DNA of 64,000 bases from Arthrobacter globiformis (GTDB lineage: Bacteria > Actinomycetota > Actinomycetes > Actinomycetales > Micrococcaceae): contig NZ_JAUSYZ010000001.1 in assembly GCF_030817195.1 (NCBI RefSeq), positions 186,001-250,000 of the forward strand, read 5' to 3'. A model generated the notes under the pieces. The model ran no database searches, had not been told where the DNA came from, and saw only the letters and a program-made list of their open reading frames with translations. This document shows positions 26,204 to 35,064 of the stretch, piece by piece (within the stretch, counting starts at the first letter, position 1; each line of letters starts with the position of its first letter). A program made the position numbers and the translations under genes.

Positions 26204-27643
26204 CTAGAGGCCGAGTGCCGGGACGTCCAACCCAAACATGTCTTTGAGGGCATATTTGGCCGCGCGGAACCCGGGCATGCCGGTGACGCCGGGTCCTGGT
26301 GGCGTCGAGGAGGAGCACAGGTAGACCCCGCGCGCGGGGGTGCGCCAAGGCACGGGTGAGACGACCGGCCGCTGCACCAGTCCCCGGGGATCCAGAAGTC
26401 CGGCGCTAAAGTCGCCGCCGATGTAATTTTCGTTGTAGGCGGCAAGTTCGGCCGCGGTCGTGACCTTGTGCCGCAGTACGAGGTCACGGAACCCTGGCGC
26501 GAAGCGCTCCAGCTGGTCCATGACGGCCTCGCCCATGTCCACCGTGGACCCGGACGGCACATGGCAGTAGGTCCAGAGGATGTGCCTGCCCTCCGGCGCC
26601 CGGCCGGGATCAACCACCGACGGCTGCGAAACCAGCACGTAGGGCCGCTCCGGGTGCCGGCCGCGGGACACGGCGCCCTCCGCCTCCGCCATTTCCTCGC
26701 GCGTGCCGCCAATATGTACTGTTCCGGCCCCTGCCAGTCCTGCAGCGGTCCACGGCACGGGTCCTGACAGGATGAAATCCACCTTGCAGGCGCCGTTGCC
26801 GAACCGGAAGGACTCCAGCGCGCGGCGGTAGGACGCGGGCAGGCGGCTGCCGGCGATGCGTGCAAGGGCAGGAGGCGCAACGTCCAGCAGCACTGCCTTC
26901 GCCGGTTCCAGCTCCGCCAGCGACGTGACGCGGAACCCTGTCTGCAGTACGCCGCCGTGGGCTTCGACGTCCTTCGCCATCGCATCGGCGATCGCGGACG
27001 ATCCTCCCACTGGAATCGGCCATCCCCCGCTGTGCGCCAAGGCGTTGAGCAACAGGCCGGCTCCCGCCCCGGACAGTGAGGGCAGGCGCCCCACGACGTG
27101 GGCTGCCACGCCGCTGAGCAGGGCGGGCGCCCTGTCCTGCCGGAAGCGCAGGTTCCACATCGGCGAGCCCTGTTCAACGGTCCGCAGTCCCAGAATGGCT
27201 GCGGCCAGCGGATCGCCGGGAACGCGCAGCAGCTGGTCGGACGTGGTTTGCACGACGCCGTCGATGTGCCGCACCAGCGGAGCGAGGAGCCGGCGGTACG
27301 CGCGGCCGTCCCGGCCCAGCTCGTCGGCGGTCCGGTCGAGCGACCGGTACGCCAGGGCCGACCGGCCACCATCCAACGGGGAGCCGAACTGTACCGGCGG
27401 AAGCTGCAGGTCCACCCGCCGCGCTAGCTCGAACGCCCGGAAAAAGGGCGAGGCCAGCGCCATGGGGTGCACGGCCGAGCAGATGTCGTGCCAATGCCCT
27501 TCCTCGATGACCTGGGACGTCCGGGATCCGCCGCCGACCTGGTCCGCGGCCTCGTACACGTGCACCTTGAGCCCCGCCCGCGCCATGACGACGGCGGCGG
27601 CGAGTCCGTTAGGTCCGGAACCAACGACGGCGACGTCAGGCAT
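26204..27643 (-). CDS. FAD-dependent oxidoreductase (phytoene-dehydrogenase-like)
   Basis: 479 aa. It begins with a Rossmann FAD-binding motif (DVAVVGSGPNGLAAAVVMARAG, then acidic YEAADQVGGGSRT) and has the C-terminal signature 'GVYLCSSSTPPGPGVTGMPGFRAAKYALKD' of the CrtI-related PyrD-like NAD(P)/FAD oxidoreductases. The ATG at 27643 overlaps the end of the glycosyltransferase gene by 8 bp, implying translational coupling. No other carotenoid genes are near, so the substrate is open. Confidence 0.85.
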   Translation of the reverse strand: MPDVAVVGSGPNGLAAAVVMARAGLKVHVYEAADQVGGGSRTSQVIEEGHWHDICSAVHPMALASPFFRAFELARRVDLQLPPVQFGSPLDGGRSALAYRSLDRTADELGRDGRAYRRLLAPLVRHIDGVVQTTSDQLLRVPGDPLAAAILGLRTVEQGSPMWNLRFRQDRAPALLSGVAAHVVGRLPSLSGAGAGLLLNALAHSGGWPIPVGGSSAIADAMAKDVEAHGGVLQTGFRVTSLAELEPAKAVLLDVAPPALARIAGSRLPASYRRALESFRFGNGACKVDFILSGPVPWTAAGLAGAGTVHIGGTREEMAEAEGAVSRGRHPERPYVLVSQPSVVDPGRAPEGRHILWTYCHVPSGSTVDMGEAVMDQLERFAPGFRDLVLRHKVTTAAELAAYNENYIGGDFSAGLLDPRGLVQRPVVSPVPWRTPARGVYLCSSSTPPGPGVTGMPGFRAAKYALKDMFGLDVPALGL

Positions 27644-29105
27644 CGCGGGCGACCGTTCGCCACGGGACCAGGGAAGCAGAGGGACGGAGCAGGTCGATCC
27701 GCAGCCTGTCCGGGACGTTGTTGAAGGGGCCGCCATGTGGGTCGTCCATGGCATGCCGCCGGATGGGATCGTATCGGGGATCCCAGATGTCCCACGCAAC
27801 CCGCAGCATAAGATATGCAGTCGCAAGCATATGGGCGGCGACGGCCAGGACGTAGTACGGCATGTCGATGTTGTGCTGTGAGACGCCGCCGCTGGTCACT
27901 TGGCCAAGATACATCCAGATGGCCGCCCAGTGCAGCCCCTCGATGCCCTGCCAGATCAGGAAATCGCGCCACTTGGGCCGGGCGAGTGCCAGCAGCGGCA
28001 CGAGCCACAGGACAAACTGGGGTGAGAAGACCTTGTTGGTGAGGATGAAGGCCGCCACGATCAGGAAGGTCAGCTGCGCGATCCGCGGCCGCTGCGGAGC
28101 GGTCAGGGCCAACACCGCAATGAGGACACACGCTAGCAGGAACACGTTCAGGGCGAGCGTGTTGATGGCCTCCGGGGTGAGAAGCGTCCAGCGCACCCGC
28201 CCGGCCACCAGGTTGTAGGCGAACCAGGGAGAGCTGTAGCCGGCGGGGCGGTCCTGCGTGAACTCGAAAAAGTACTTCCAGCCGGCCGGGTCCCGCGCGG
28301 CAATGGGCAGGTTGACGGCGAGCCAGGCTGCGGCGGCGGACGCCGCCAGGACCAGGAAGGCACGGATCTTGCCGGTACGCAGGGCCAGCAGGAAGATGGC
28401 TCCGAAGACCAGGAGGGGGTAGAGCTTGGTGGCAGTCCCCAGCCCGATCAGGACGCCTGCCAGGACCAGCCGCTTCCGGGACAGGAAGTACATGCCGAGG
28501 GCCAGCATGGCAACGGCCCACATGTCCCAGTTGATCACTCCGGCCAGGACGATGCCGGGCGCCAGGGCCACCATGGCTGCATCCCAGGGCCGGCGCCGGG
28601 TCATACGTGCCGTGGCCAGCACGGTGACGATCCAGACGGCTGCGATCAGGGTCGCGTTGACGTCGAAGTAGCCGAGGATCCGGGCGTCCGTGACTCCTTC
28701 GCCGGGCACCAGGCGGGCCGTGATGCCGGCAATCAGGCCCATCAGGACCGGATACTCGAAGAGGGCACCCGGCGTGAAGAACGGAAAGGCCCCGTCACCC
28801 AGTCCCCGGTTGCGGAACAGCTCAGGGAAATCCGAGTAGCAGGTCGCATAGAACTGCGACGGCGTCTCCCAGCCGTTCACCCGGCAGTAGTCCTTGATGG
28901 CGATGGCAGCAAGGGCGGCGAGCACGGTCAGGATGATCAGCACGCGTTCCACTGTGAAGAAGCCGGGCGCGACTACCCCCGGCGCAGACCGTTGGCCCAG
29001 GGGCCCGCCGATGAGCTCGGTGAAATTCCGCAGGAGCCGGTCGCTGCGGCTCGGCACCACCAGGCGCGCGAGCTTTCGATCGGGCGGCGGCTGTGTCTCC
29101 TGCAT
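27636..29105 (-). CDS. Integral membrane glycosyltransferase (GT87/DUF2029-like)
   Basis: 489 aa with about ten transmembrane helices. Features of polyprenol-phosphate-dependent GT-C mannosyltransferases are visible: an early acidic loop 'CYSDFPELFRNRGLGDGAFPFF', 'FEYPVLMGL', 'GLGTATKLYPLLV' and 'TNKVFSPQFVLWLVPLLAL'. Such enzymes add mannose or arabinose to cell-envelope lipids on the outer face of the membrane. The acceptor cannot be told here. It overlaps the downstream FAD oxidoreductase gene by 8 bp. Confidence 0.85.
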   Translation of the reverse strand: MQETQPPPDRKLARLVVPSRSDRLLRNFTELIGGPLGQRSAPGVVAPGFFTVERVLIILTVLAALAAIAIKDYCRVNGWETPSQFYATCYSDFPELFRNRGLGDGAFPFFTPGALFEYPVLMGLIAGITARLVPGEGVTDARILGYFDVNATLIAAVWIVTVLATARMTRRRPWDAAMVALAPGIVLAGVINWDMWAVAMLALGMYFLSRKRLVLAGVLIGLGTATKLYPLLVFGAIFLLALRTGKIRAFLVLAASAAAAWLAVNLPIAARDPAGWKYFFEFTQDRPAGYSSPWFAYNLVAGRVRWTLLTPEAINTLALNVFLLACVLIAVLALTAPQRPRIAQLTFLIVAAFILTNKVFSPQFVLWLVPLLALARPKWRDFLIWQGIEGLHWAAIWMYLGQVTSGGVSQHNIDMPYYVLAVAAHMLATAYLMLRVAWDIWDPRYDPIRRHAMDDPHGGPFNNVPDRLRIDLLRPSASLVPWRTVARDA

Positions 29106-29142
29106 GGTTTCGAGCTTACCGGTGGGTCCCTGCTTAAAAGGC

Positions 29143-29316
29143 TCAGCGCAGGCTGCTCATCTGCTGATGCATGAGCGTGTAGACGTCCTCCCGTTTCCGG
29201 TCCAGCAGCCGGCCATCGAACTGTGGCTGCTGGGCCGGTGCGGAATCGCGGCCGGAAAGGCTGGCCTCACCGCTGGAATCGCGGCCGGAAAGTATCTCTT
29301 GGAGTTTGCGGAGCAT
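29143..29316 (-). CDS. Small protein, 57 aa, unknown
   Basis: An AAGGAGGTGAAAAACC leader gives a near-perfect ribosome-binding site before the ATG at 29316. Translation: MLRKLQEILSGRD..., with an internal repeat (LSGRDSSGEA / LSGRDSAPAQ), then a charged segment 'DGRLLDRKREDVYTLMHQQM'. It is soluble, mostly polar, and may form an amphipathic helix at the end. The stop lies 38 bp before the start of the glycosyltransferase gene, so it may be the first gene of that unit. No family recognised. Confidence 0.65.
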   Translation of the reverse strand: MLRKLQEILSGRDSSGEASLSGRDSAPAQQPQFDGRLLDRKREDVYTLMHQQMSSLR

Positions 29317-29910
29317 GGTTTTTCACCTCCTTTTCAGGAAACAACGAAAAAAATCCGGGCAGGGCAATTAGAGCCATTCGAGTACGCAAAGAAATGGCCG
29401 TAAAAAGGCAAAGAAATGCCCAGGAAGGAAATGGAATCCGCAAAAAGCGGCAATTGGCCCCAGCAACGGCAGCGCGGCAACCCCAACAGGAAGCAGGGTT
29501 CCGAATTATGGGGGAGCTGCGCAACCGCGTGGTTCCGCTACATCAGGCCGCCGGGGTCAGGGCTTCTGAGAAAGTGCAGCATCATCTGCACATGTCCCGC
29601 CTGCTCTCCCGTTTTATGCGCGGGAGAACGGCAGGGGAGTCAGAATTAGGCTCGGGCGAGTCCGTGAAGAGGGCGCCGGTCAGCAGTGAAGGCCGGAAAC
29701 GCGGTGATGGTCATCTTCCATCCGCTAGTCAAAGTAATCATTTTCCCAACCTCCTTTTCTGCTCTGCCGCTGCACGGGATAACGGGCCGGTACAACACGC
29801 GCCATGACCCTGGCAGATCGCTCTGGGGTCAGGAATAAAAGTACACCAGGAATGGCACAGCTGACTACTCAATTCCAGAGCTTTTGGAAAATAAATCCGA
29901 AAAGGTGCTT
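29317..29910. other. About 590-bp gap; only short ORF evidence
   Basis: Apart from the 31-codon frame at 29646-29741, no gene is visible. The stretch is purine-rich with A-runs around 29340-29460, and CTCCCG/CGGGAG arms near 29607-29630 could form a small hairpin. It separates the minus-strand histidine phosphatase gene from the small genes, so it may contain a promoter for the latter. Confidence 0.4.
29646..29741 (-). CDS. Possible 31-aa ORF with strong ribosome-binding site
   Basis: AAAGGAGG lies 8 nt before an ATG at 29741; the frame reads MITLTSGWKMTITAFPAFTADR... and stops at 29646. A leader peptide or tiny protein upstream of the 57-aa gene is possible. Evidence rests on the ribosome-binding site alone. 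Confidence 0.35.
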   Translation of the reverse strand: MITLTSGWKMTITAFPAFTADRRPLHGLARA

Positions 29911-30492
29911 TTACAGACCCCAACGGACAATGGCAGGCGTCCTTTTGTCCCAGCCCAGGGTGCAGACTTTGGCTGTTCCCAGGATGAAGTGCCGGCCCTC
30001 TTCAGGTTCGAGCTCGAGCCAGCGGGCGGTAAGGATGCGGGAAAAGTGGCCATGGGCCACGATCAGGACGTTGTCCAGCCCGGACTCCAGGACCCGGGCC
30101 ACGATCTTGTCTGCCCGGGCGGCGACATCATGGAGCTTCTCGCCATTGGGAACGCCGTGCGTCCAGATGAGGTAGTCAGGGTTGTCCTTGCGGATCAGGT
30201 CGGAGCTGATGCCCTCGTAGTCGCCGTAGTCCCATTCCACGGCCAGCGGTTCGTGGACGGCATCGGGGAAACCGGCGAGTTCCGCGGTCCGCCGGGCACG
30301 GCGCAGCGGAGACGTCAGGACCAGGTCGAAATCAACGGTGTCCAGGATCCTGCGCGCCTCGACTGCCTGCTGCTCGCCCTCCACCGTCAGGGGAAGGTCC
30401 GTCAGCCCGGTGTACTGGCCGCTCTTGGACCATTCGGTTTCGCCGTGCCGCAGGATCCAGAGCTGGGGGCGGGCGATGTTGGCGGCGTTCAC
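29911..30492 (-). CDS. Histidine phosphatase family protein
   Basis: 193 aa. Catalytic 'LRHGETEWS' near residue 15 and the second histidine in 'VAHGHFSR' near 148 define the phosphoglycerate mutase-like phosphatase family; 'TGLTDLPLTVEGEQQA' is also typical. The substrate is unknown; nearest named relatives act on acid sugar phosphates. Its ATG overlaps the stop of the CCA-transferase gene by 4 bp (ATGA), so the two are translationally coupled. Confidence 0.9.
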   Translation of the reverse strand: MNAANIARPQLWILRHGETEWSKSGQYTGLTDLPLTVEGEQQAVEARRILDTVDFDLVLTSPLRRARRTAELAGFPDAVHEPLAVEWDYGDYEGISSDLIRKDNPDYLIWTHGVPNGEKLHDVAARADKIVARVLESGLDNVLIVAHGHFSRILTARWLELEPEEGRHFILGTAKVCTLGWDKRTPAIVRWGL

Positions 30493-32009
30493 TTGGACTC
30501 CTCGGTTGGGGAAGATTCGACGTCGGCGGGAGAAGCAGGAGACTCGGGAGAAGCGGAAGCATCGGCTGGAACGGCTTCAGGCTGCTCAGCCCACCAGGCC
30601 CGCAGCCGGGACTCGGCGTCGGCAGGATCGAGCGGCCCGTTTTCCATCCGTTCCTCCAGCAGGAACTTGTAGGCCCTGCCCACGACGGGTCCGGGTTTGA
30701 GGTCCAGCAGGGCCATGATCTCGGCACCGTTGAGGTCCGGGCGGACCGCGTCCAGGGATTCCTGTTCGCGGAGGGCCGCAATCCGAGATTCGAGGTCGTC
30801 GTAGGCGAAGGACAGCCGGTCGGCCTTGCGCTGGTTGCGTGTGGTGACGTCGGAGCGGGTCAGGCGGTGCAGGCGTTCAAGCAGGGGACCGGCGTCGGTG
30901 ATGTAACGGCGCACAGCGGAATCGGTCCAGCCGGCGTCTCCGTAGCCATAGAAGCGCATGTGCAGTTCCACGAGGCGGGCCACGGCCTTGATGGTGTCGT
31001 TGTCGAAGCGCAGGTTCTTCATCCGCTTCGTCGTCAGTTTGGCCCCCACCAGGTCGTGGTGACGGAAGCTGACCGCACCGCCCGGTTCGAACCGGCGCGT
31101 AGCCGGCTTCCCGACGTCGTGCATCAGCGCCGCAAACCGCAGGACAAAGTCCGGGCCGGGGACGGCGCCGTCGGAATCTGTCTCCAGGGCGGCCGCCTGC
31201 TCGAGGACCTGGAGGGAGTGCTGGTAGACGTCCTTGTGGCGGTGGTGCTCGTCAGATTCCAGCCTGAGCGCGGACACCTCGGGCAGCACGAACTCGGCGA
31301 GGCCGGTGTCCACCAGCAGGTCGATGCCCACGCGGGGGTGCCGACCGCAGACGAGTTTGACCAGCTCATCACGGACGCGTTCAGCCGAAATGATGCTGAT
31401 GCGCTCGGCCATCCGGGTCATGGCAACCCGGACGTCGTCCCGCACAGCCACCCCCAGCTGGGAGGCAAACCGCGCTGCCCGCATCATCCGCAGGGGATCG
31501 TCGGAAAAAGATGCCTCGGGAGCGCCCGGCGTGGCCAGCACGGAGGCGTACAGGTCGCGGACTCCGCCGAAGGGATCCACCAGTTCCATCGCGGGCAGCC
31601 GCAGGGCCATGGCGTTAATGGTGAAGTCGCGGCGCAGCAGGTCGTCCGTGAGGGAGGAACCAAAGGCCACTACGGGCTTCCGGGACTCGGGGTCGTACGC
31701 TTCGGCACGGTAGGTGGTGATTTCAATCTGGAAACCGGCCTTGCGCATGCCGATCGTTCCGAAGGCGCGGCCGATCTCCCAGAAGTTGTCTGCCCACTTC
31801 TTGATCAGCGCCACGGTCTGGTCCGGCGTCGCGTCCGTCGTGAAATCGAGGTCGGGGGAGGTGCGGCCCAGGAAGAGGTCCCGGACCGGGCCGCCGACGA
31901 GCGACAGCTCATGACCGGCATCCACGAACCGCTGACCGAGCTCCAGGACCACCGGGTCCACCTGGAAGTCAACGGTGTGAAGATCAGTCTTTTGATGTGC
32001 GTGCGCCAT
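30489..32009 (-). CDS. CCA tRNA nucleotidyltransferase / poly(A) polymerase family
   Basis: 506 aa. The class II nucleotidyltransferase head has 'LSLVGGPVRDLFLGR' near 36-50 and the catalytic 'DLDFTTDA' near 53; 'DDLLRRDFTINAMA' follows. An HD domain is in the middle (DEHHRHKDVYQHSLQVLEQA ... AALMHDVGKPAT). The C-terminal 35 residues are Ser/Pro/Glu-rich and probably disordered. It adds or repairs the 3' CCA of tRNA. The alanine tRNA gene at the window's end encodes its own CCA, the isoleucine one does not. Confidence 0.93.
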   Translation of the reverse strand: MAHAHQKTDLHTVDFQVDPVVLELGQRFVDAGHELSLVGGPVRDLFLGRTSPDLDFTTDATPDQTVALIKKWADNFWEIGRAFGTIGMRKAGFQIEITTYRAEAYDPESRKPVVAFGSSLTDDLLRRDFTINAMALRLPAMELVDPFGGVRDLYASVLATPGAPEASFSDDPLRMMRAARFASQLGVAVRDDVRVAMTRMAERISIISAERVRDELVKLVCGRHPRVGIDLLVDTGLAEFVLPEVSALRLESDEHHRHKDVYQHSLQVLEQAAALETDSDGAVPGPDFVLRFAALMHDVGKPATRRFEPGGAVSFRHHDLVGAKLTTKRMKNLRFDNDTIKAVARLVELHMRFYGYGDAGWTDSAVRRYITDAGPLLERLHRLTRSDVTTRNQRKADRLSFAYDDLESRIAALREQESLDAVRPDLNGAEIMALLDLKPGPVVGRAYKFLLEERMENGPLDPADAESRLRAWWAEQPEAVPADASASPESPASPADVESSPTEESK

Positions 32010-32156
32010 AGTTACTTAAGCTTGTCAGAAAACCAAGCCCCACCGCACCAAATCACGTCATTGTGCGACGGCGCCGGCGAAGCCCGCTACATGGAGTCCA
32101 CCTGCAAGCCATGTCCCGGTCATCACGGCGGGGCAAGAGTCGTTAGAGTGGACTGC

Positions 32157-32705
32157 ATGGCCCATCCAGTACCGAGCGCTCCCGGCAGGAGGACGAACCC
32201 ACCGTTGCCGTCGGCAATCGGTGCCCATGTCGCGCCTGCACCGCACTCGGCCCCGGCCTCGCTCCCCACCGTTGAGGAGATCTCCGCCGGGGGCGTCGTG
32301 GTGGACACGTCCGACGACGAACTGAGGGTTGCGATTATTGCCCGCCTTAACAGGGGCGGACGGCTGGAGTGGTGCCTGCCCAAGGGGCATCCTGAGGGCC
32401 GGGAGAACAACGAGGAAGCCGCGGTCCGTGAGATTGCCGAGGAAACCGGTATCGACGGTGACATCCTGGCCCCGCTGGGCAGCATCGATTACTGGTTTAC
32501 CGTCAGCGGGCACCGCGTCCACAAGACAGTGCACCACTACCTGCTGCGCGCCACTGGCGGTGAACTCACCATCGAAAACGATCCTGACAAGGAAGCGGTT
32601 GATGTTGCCTGGGTTCCCATCCACGAGCTTGCCCGGAAGCTTTCGTTCCCCAATGAACGCCGCATCGCCGACCTGGCACGCGAAGTCCTTCCCGAGCACC
32701 TCTGA
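32157..32705 (+). CDS. NUDIX hydrolase
   Basis: 182 aa. The Nudix box is intact: 'GHPEGRENNEEAAVREIAEETGI' pattern near residues 81-104 (shown in part: REIAEETG). A Pro/Ala-rich N-terminal stretch of about 40 residues precedes the domain. It probably hydrolyses a nucleoside-diphosphate derivative. There is no Shine-Dalgarno before ATG 32157, and a TTAGAGT motif ends 9 nt upstream, which could be a -10 box for a leaderless transcript. It precedes murJ in the same direction. Confidence 0.9.
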   Translation: MAHPVPSAPGRRTNPPLPSAIGAHVAPAPHSAPASLPTVEEISAGGVVVDTSDDELRVAIIARLNRGGRLEWCLPKGHPEGRENNEEAAVREIAEETGIDGDILAPLGSIDYWFTVSGHRVHKTVHHYLLRATGGELTIENDPDKEAVDVAWVPIHELARKLSFPNERRIADLAREVLPEHL

Positions 32706-32768
32706 CCGTCCGGCAATGCCTGCCGGATACCCCGTTGCGTGCCGCAATATCAGCACCCGGGTGAGACG

Positions 32769-34892
32769 ATGAAGACGATGTCAGCAGCCAGTCCGTCCTC
32801 CGACCAGCCCGCGCAGCCGGACGAAACACCGCCAGGTGTGACGCCCGCCAGCGAGGCAGCCTCCAGTGCCGCGCAGCCCGGCGAGGCCCGTTCCAGCGCC
32901 ATCATGGCCGCTGGAACCCTCGTGTCGCGTTTTCTGGGCTTCGGCAAGACGTGGATGCTGGGCGCCGCCCTCGGCCTGGGCTCCACGGTCACTGACACCT
33001 TCATCAACGCCAACAACCTGCCCAACCTGATCTTCCTGCTAGTGGCCGGCGGCGTCTTCAATGCCGTGCTGGTGCCGCAGATCATCAAAGCGAGCAAGGC
33101 CCCGGACAGGGGAGCGGACTACATCAGCAGGCTGCTCACCTTGGCCGTCCTGGTGCTGATGTCCCTGACCCTGTTGGTCACGCTGTTTGCACCGGCCGTC
33201 ATTGAACTCACCACGCAGGGCTACTCGCCGCAGCAAAAGTCGCTGGCCGTTGCCTTCGCCTTCTGGTGCCTGCCGCAGATTTTCTTCTACGGCCTGTATG
33301 CCCTGCTCACCCAGGTCCTCAATGCCAACGGCGCGTTCGGACCTGCCATGTGGGCGCCCATTTTTAACAACATCGTGGCCATCGCGGGCCTCGGCATGTT
33401 CATCTGGATCTTCGGCGCCAACGCCGCCAATCCGCATTCGCTGGACAACTGGGGTGGTTCCCAGACGTTTTTTGTCGCCGGTTTCTCAACGATCGGCGTG
33501 GTTGCCCAGACCGCCATTCTGCTGATTCCCGTGTTCCGGCTGAAACTGGGACTGCGTCCGCGGTTCGGCTGGCGCGGTGTGGGGCTCGGCCACGCCGCAA
33601 GACTGAGTGTGTGGACGCTCCTGACGGCCGCCGTCGGGCAGCTGGCGTTCCTTTATGTCATGCGCATCGCCACCATCCCCGGTACCGAGCGGCTTCGCCT
33701 GGAGAAGGCGGGCGACCACGGCGCCGCCGCCATGCTGCCCGGCAACGCCGTGCTCGAGGTGGCCAGCCAGCTGTACCTGCTGCCGCACTCGATCATCGCG
33801 CTGTCCCTGGCCACTGTGCTGTTCAACCGGATGACACGGGCCTCCCAGGATGGGAACCGCGCAGAACTCCGCGAAGCACTGTCCCACGGCCTGCGCACCA
33901 TGGCCGTGGCCACCGTTTTCGGAGCCCTGGCGCTTTTCGCCCTGGCGGGTCCGCTGGGCATGTTTTTCTCCGGCGGGCGCCCCACGGACGGTGTCCTGCT
34001 GGCGCAGACCCTCACCATCCTGGCCCTCAGCACCCCGTTCATGAGCGCCAACTTCATGATGTCCCGGGTCTTTTACGCCAACGAGGATGCGCGGACGCCG
34101 TTCTACATTCAGCTGGTTCTGGCCGTGGTTAATGTCGTGGCCGCGTTCTTCATCCAGTTCCTGCCGTTCGACCAGATCATTTTCGCCATCGCCGTCCTTT
34201 ACACCGGAGGGAACATCCTCTCGGTGGTCGTCTCCGCCATCTTCCTCCGGCGGCTGTTGGGACACCTGGACGGTCCGCGGATCATCAACTCGTATATCCG
34301 CATGGGCTATGCGGCCCTCGGCTCGGCCATTGCCGGCGCGGGGGCACTGTGGCTCATGGGCAGCTACAGTCCGGTCGGATTCGCCTGGAGCAGCCGGCCC
34401 GCCGCCTTGGTGACCATCGTCGTCGTCGGCCCCGTCATGCTCGCCGCGTACCTGGTTCTGCTGAAGCTGTTCCGGGTCACGGAGCTGCGCGACCTGCTGC
34501 GGCCGCTGCTGGGGCGGCTGGGCCGCGGTTCCGGCGCGCCGGCGGCTGCTCCGTCTGCCCCTGCAACCGCCGGGGCTTCGGCTCCCGGAGCATCCGCCGG
34601 CACTGCGTCGCGGCGACGTCCGACGCCGGAACGCGCCACGGTCTCGTCGGACACCGGCTTGATTCCCCGGATTTCCGGCGAGTTCGATTCTGCCTCCTTC
34701 CGTGCCGGGCCTGCGCCCCAGCCGGAACCGGAAGACCACGACGGCGCCACCTACCTTCCTGAGGAGGATGTCCCCGGGACAGCCCGAGGGAATGCCCTGC
34801 GCGGGGAGATACCGCTTCCTGGCCGTCGGACCTACCAGGGCACCCCCGGCCAGAACCCGCATTTCCCGTCGCGGCGGCGGAGGAAAAAGTAG
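32769..34892 (+). CDS. murJ: Lipid II flippase MurJ
   Basis: 707 aa. Residues about 50-580 have 14-15 transmembrane helices with MurJ/MviN signatures such as 'LVSRFLGFGKTWMLGAALGLGSTVTDTFINANNLPN' and 'PQIFFYGLYALLTQVLNANGAFGPAMWAPIFNN'. It flips lipid II across the membrane for peptidoglycan synthesis. After the last helix a 130-residue Ala/Pro-rich cytosolic tail ends in RRRRKK. In mycobacteria this tail position is occupied by a pseudokinase; here that part appears as a separate gene downstream. I chose ATG 32769 for GGTGAG upstream. Confidence 0.9.
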   Translation: MKTMSAASPSSDQPAQPDETPPGVTPASEAASSAAQPGEARSSAIMAAGTLVSRFLGFGKTWMLGAALGLGSTVTDTFINANNLPNLIFLLVAGGVFNAVLVPQIIKASKAPDRGADYISRLLTLAVLVLMSLTLLVTLFAPAVIELTTQGYSPQQKSLAVAFAFWCLPQIFFYGLYALLTQVLNANGAFGPAMWAPIFNNIVAIAGLGMFIWIFGANAANPHSLDNWGGSQTFFVAGFSTIGVVAQTAILLIPVFRLKLGLRPRFGWRGVGLGHAARLSVWTLLTAAVGQLAFLYVMRIATIPGTERLRLEKAGDHGAAAMLPGNAVLEVASQLYLLPHSIIALSLATVLFNRMTRASQDGNRAELREALSHGLRTMAVATVFGALALFALAGPLGMFFSGGRPTDGVLLAQTLTILALSTPFMSANFMMSRVFYANEDARTPFYIQLVLAVVNVVAAFFIQFLPFDQIIFAIAVLYTGGNILSVVVSAIFLRRLLGHLDGPRIINSYIRMGYAALGSAIAGAGALWLMGSYSPVGFAWSSRPAALVTIVVVGPVMLAAYLVLLKLFRVTELRDLLRPLLGRLGRGSGAPAAAPSAPATAGASAPGASAGTASRRRPTPERATVSSDTGLIPRISGEFDSASFRAGPAPQPEPEDHDGATYLPEEDVPGTARGNALRGEIPLPGRRTYQGTPGQNPHFPSRRRRKK

Positions 34893-34896
34893 CCCG

Positions 34897-34919
34897 GACG
34901 GGGGCCGGCCAGCCCCGTC
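34897..34919 (+). terminator. Hairpin after murJ
   Basis: GACGGGG (34897-34903) and CCCCGTC (34913-34919) form a stem just after the murJ stop. There is no T-run, so it may only slow or partially terminate transcription. Confidence 0.4.
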
Positions 34920-35064
34920 TTCCGCGGCCGTTGCACAGCATCGGCTAGGATCGAGGGGAACAAGGGTAGTTGCAGACCAAGGGGTCCGCCGGCGCGCCGG
35001 AGGCCTTCCGTGGCGATGCATCGCCAGGGCCAGAAGCAATTCCCGGACAGGCTAGGAGGAACAC

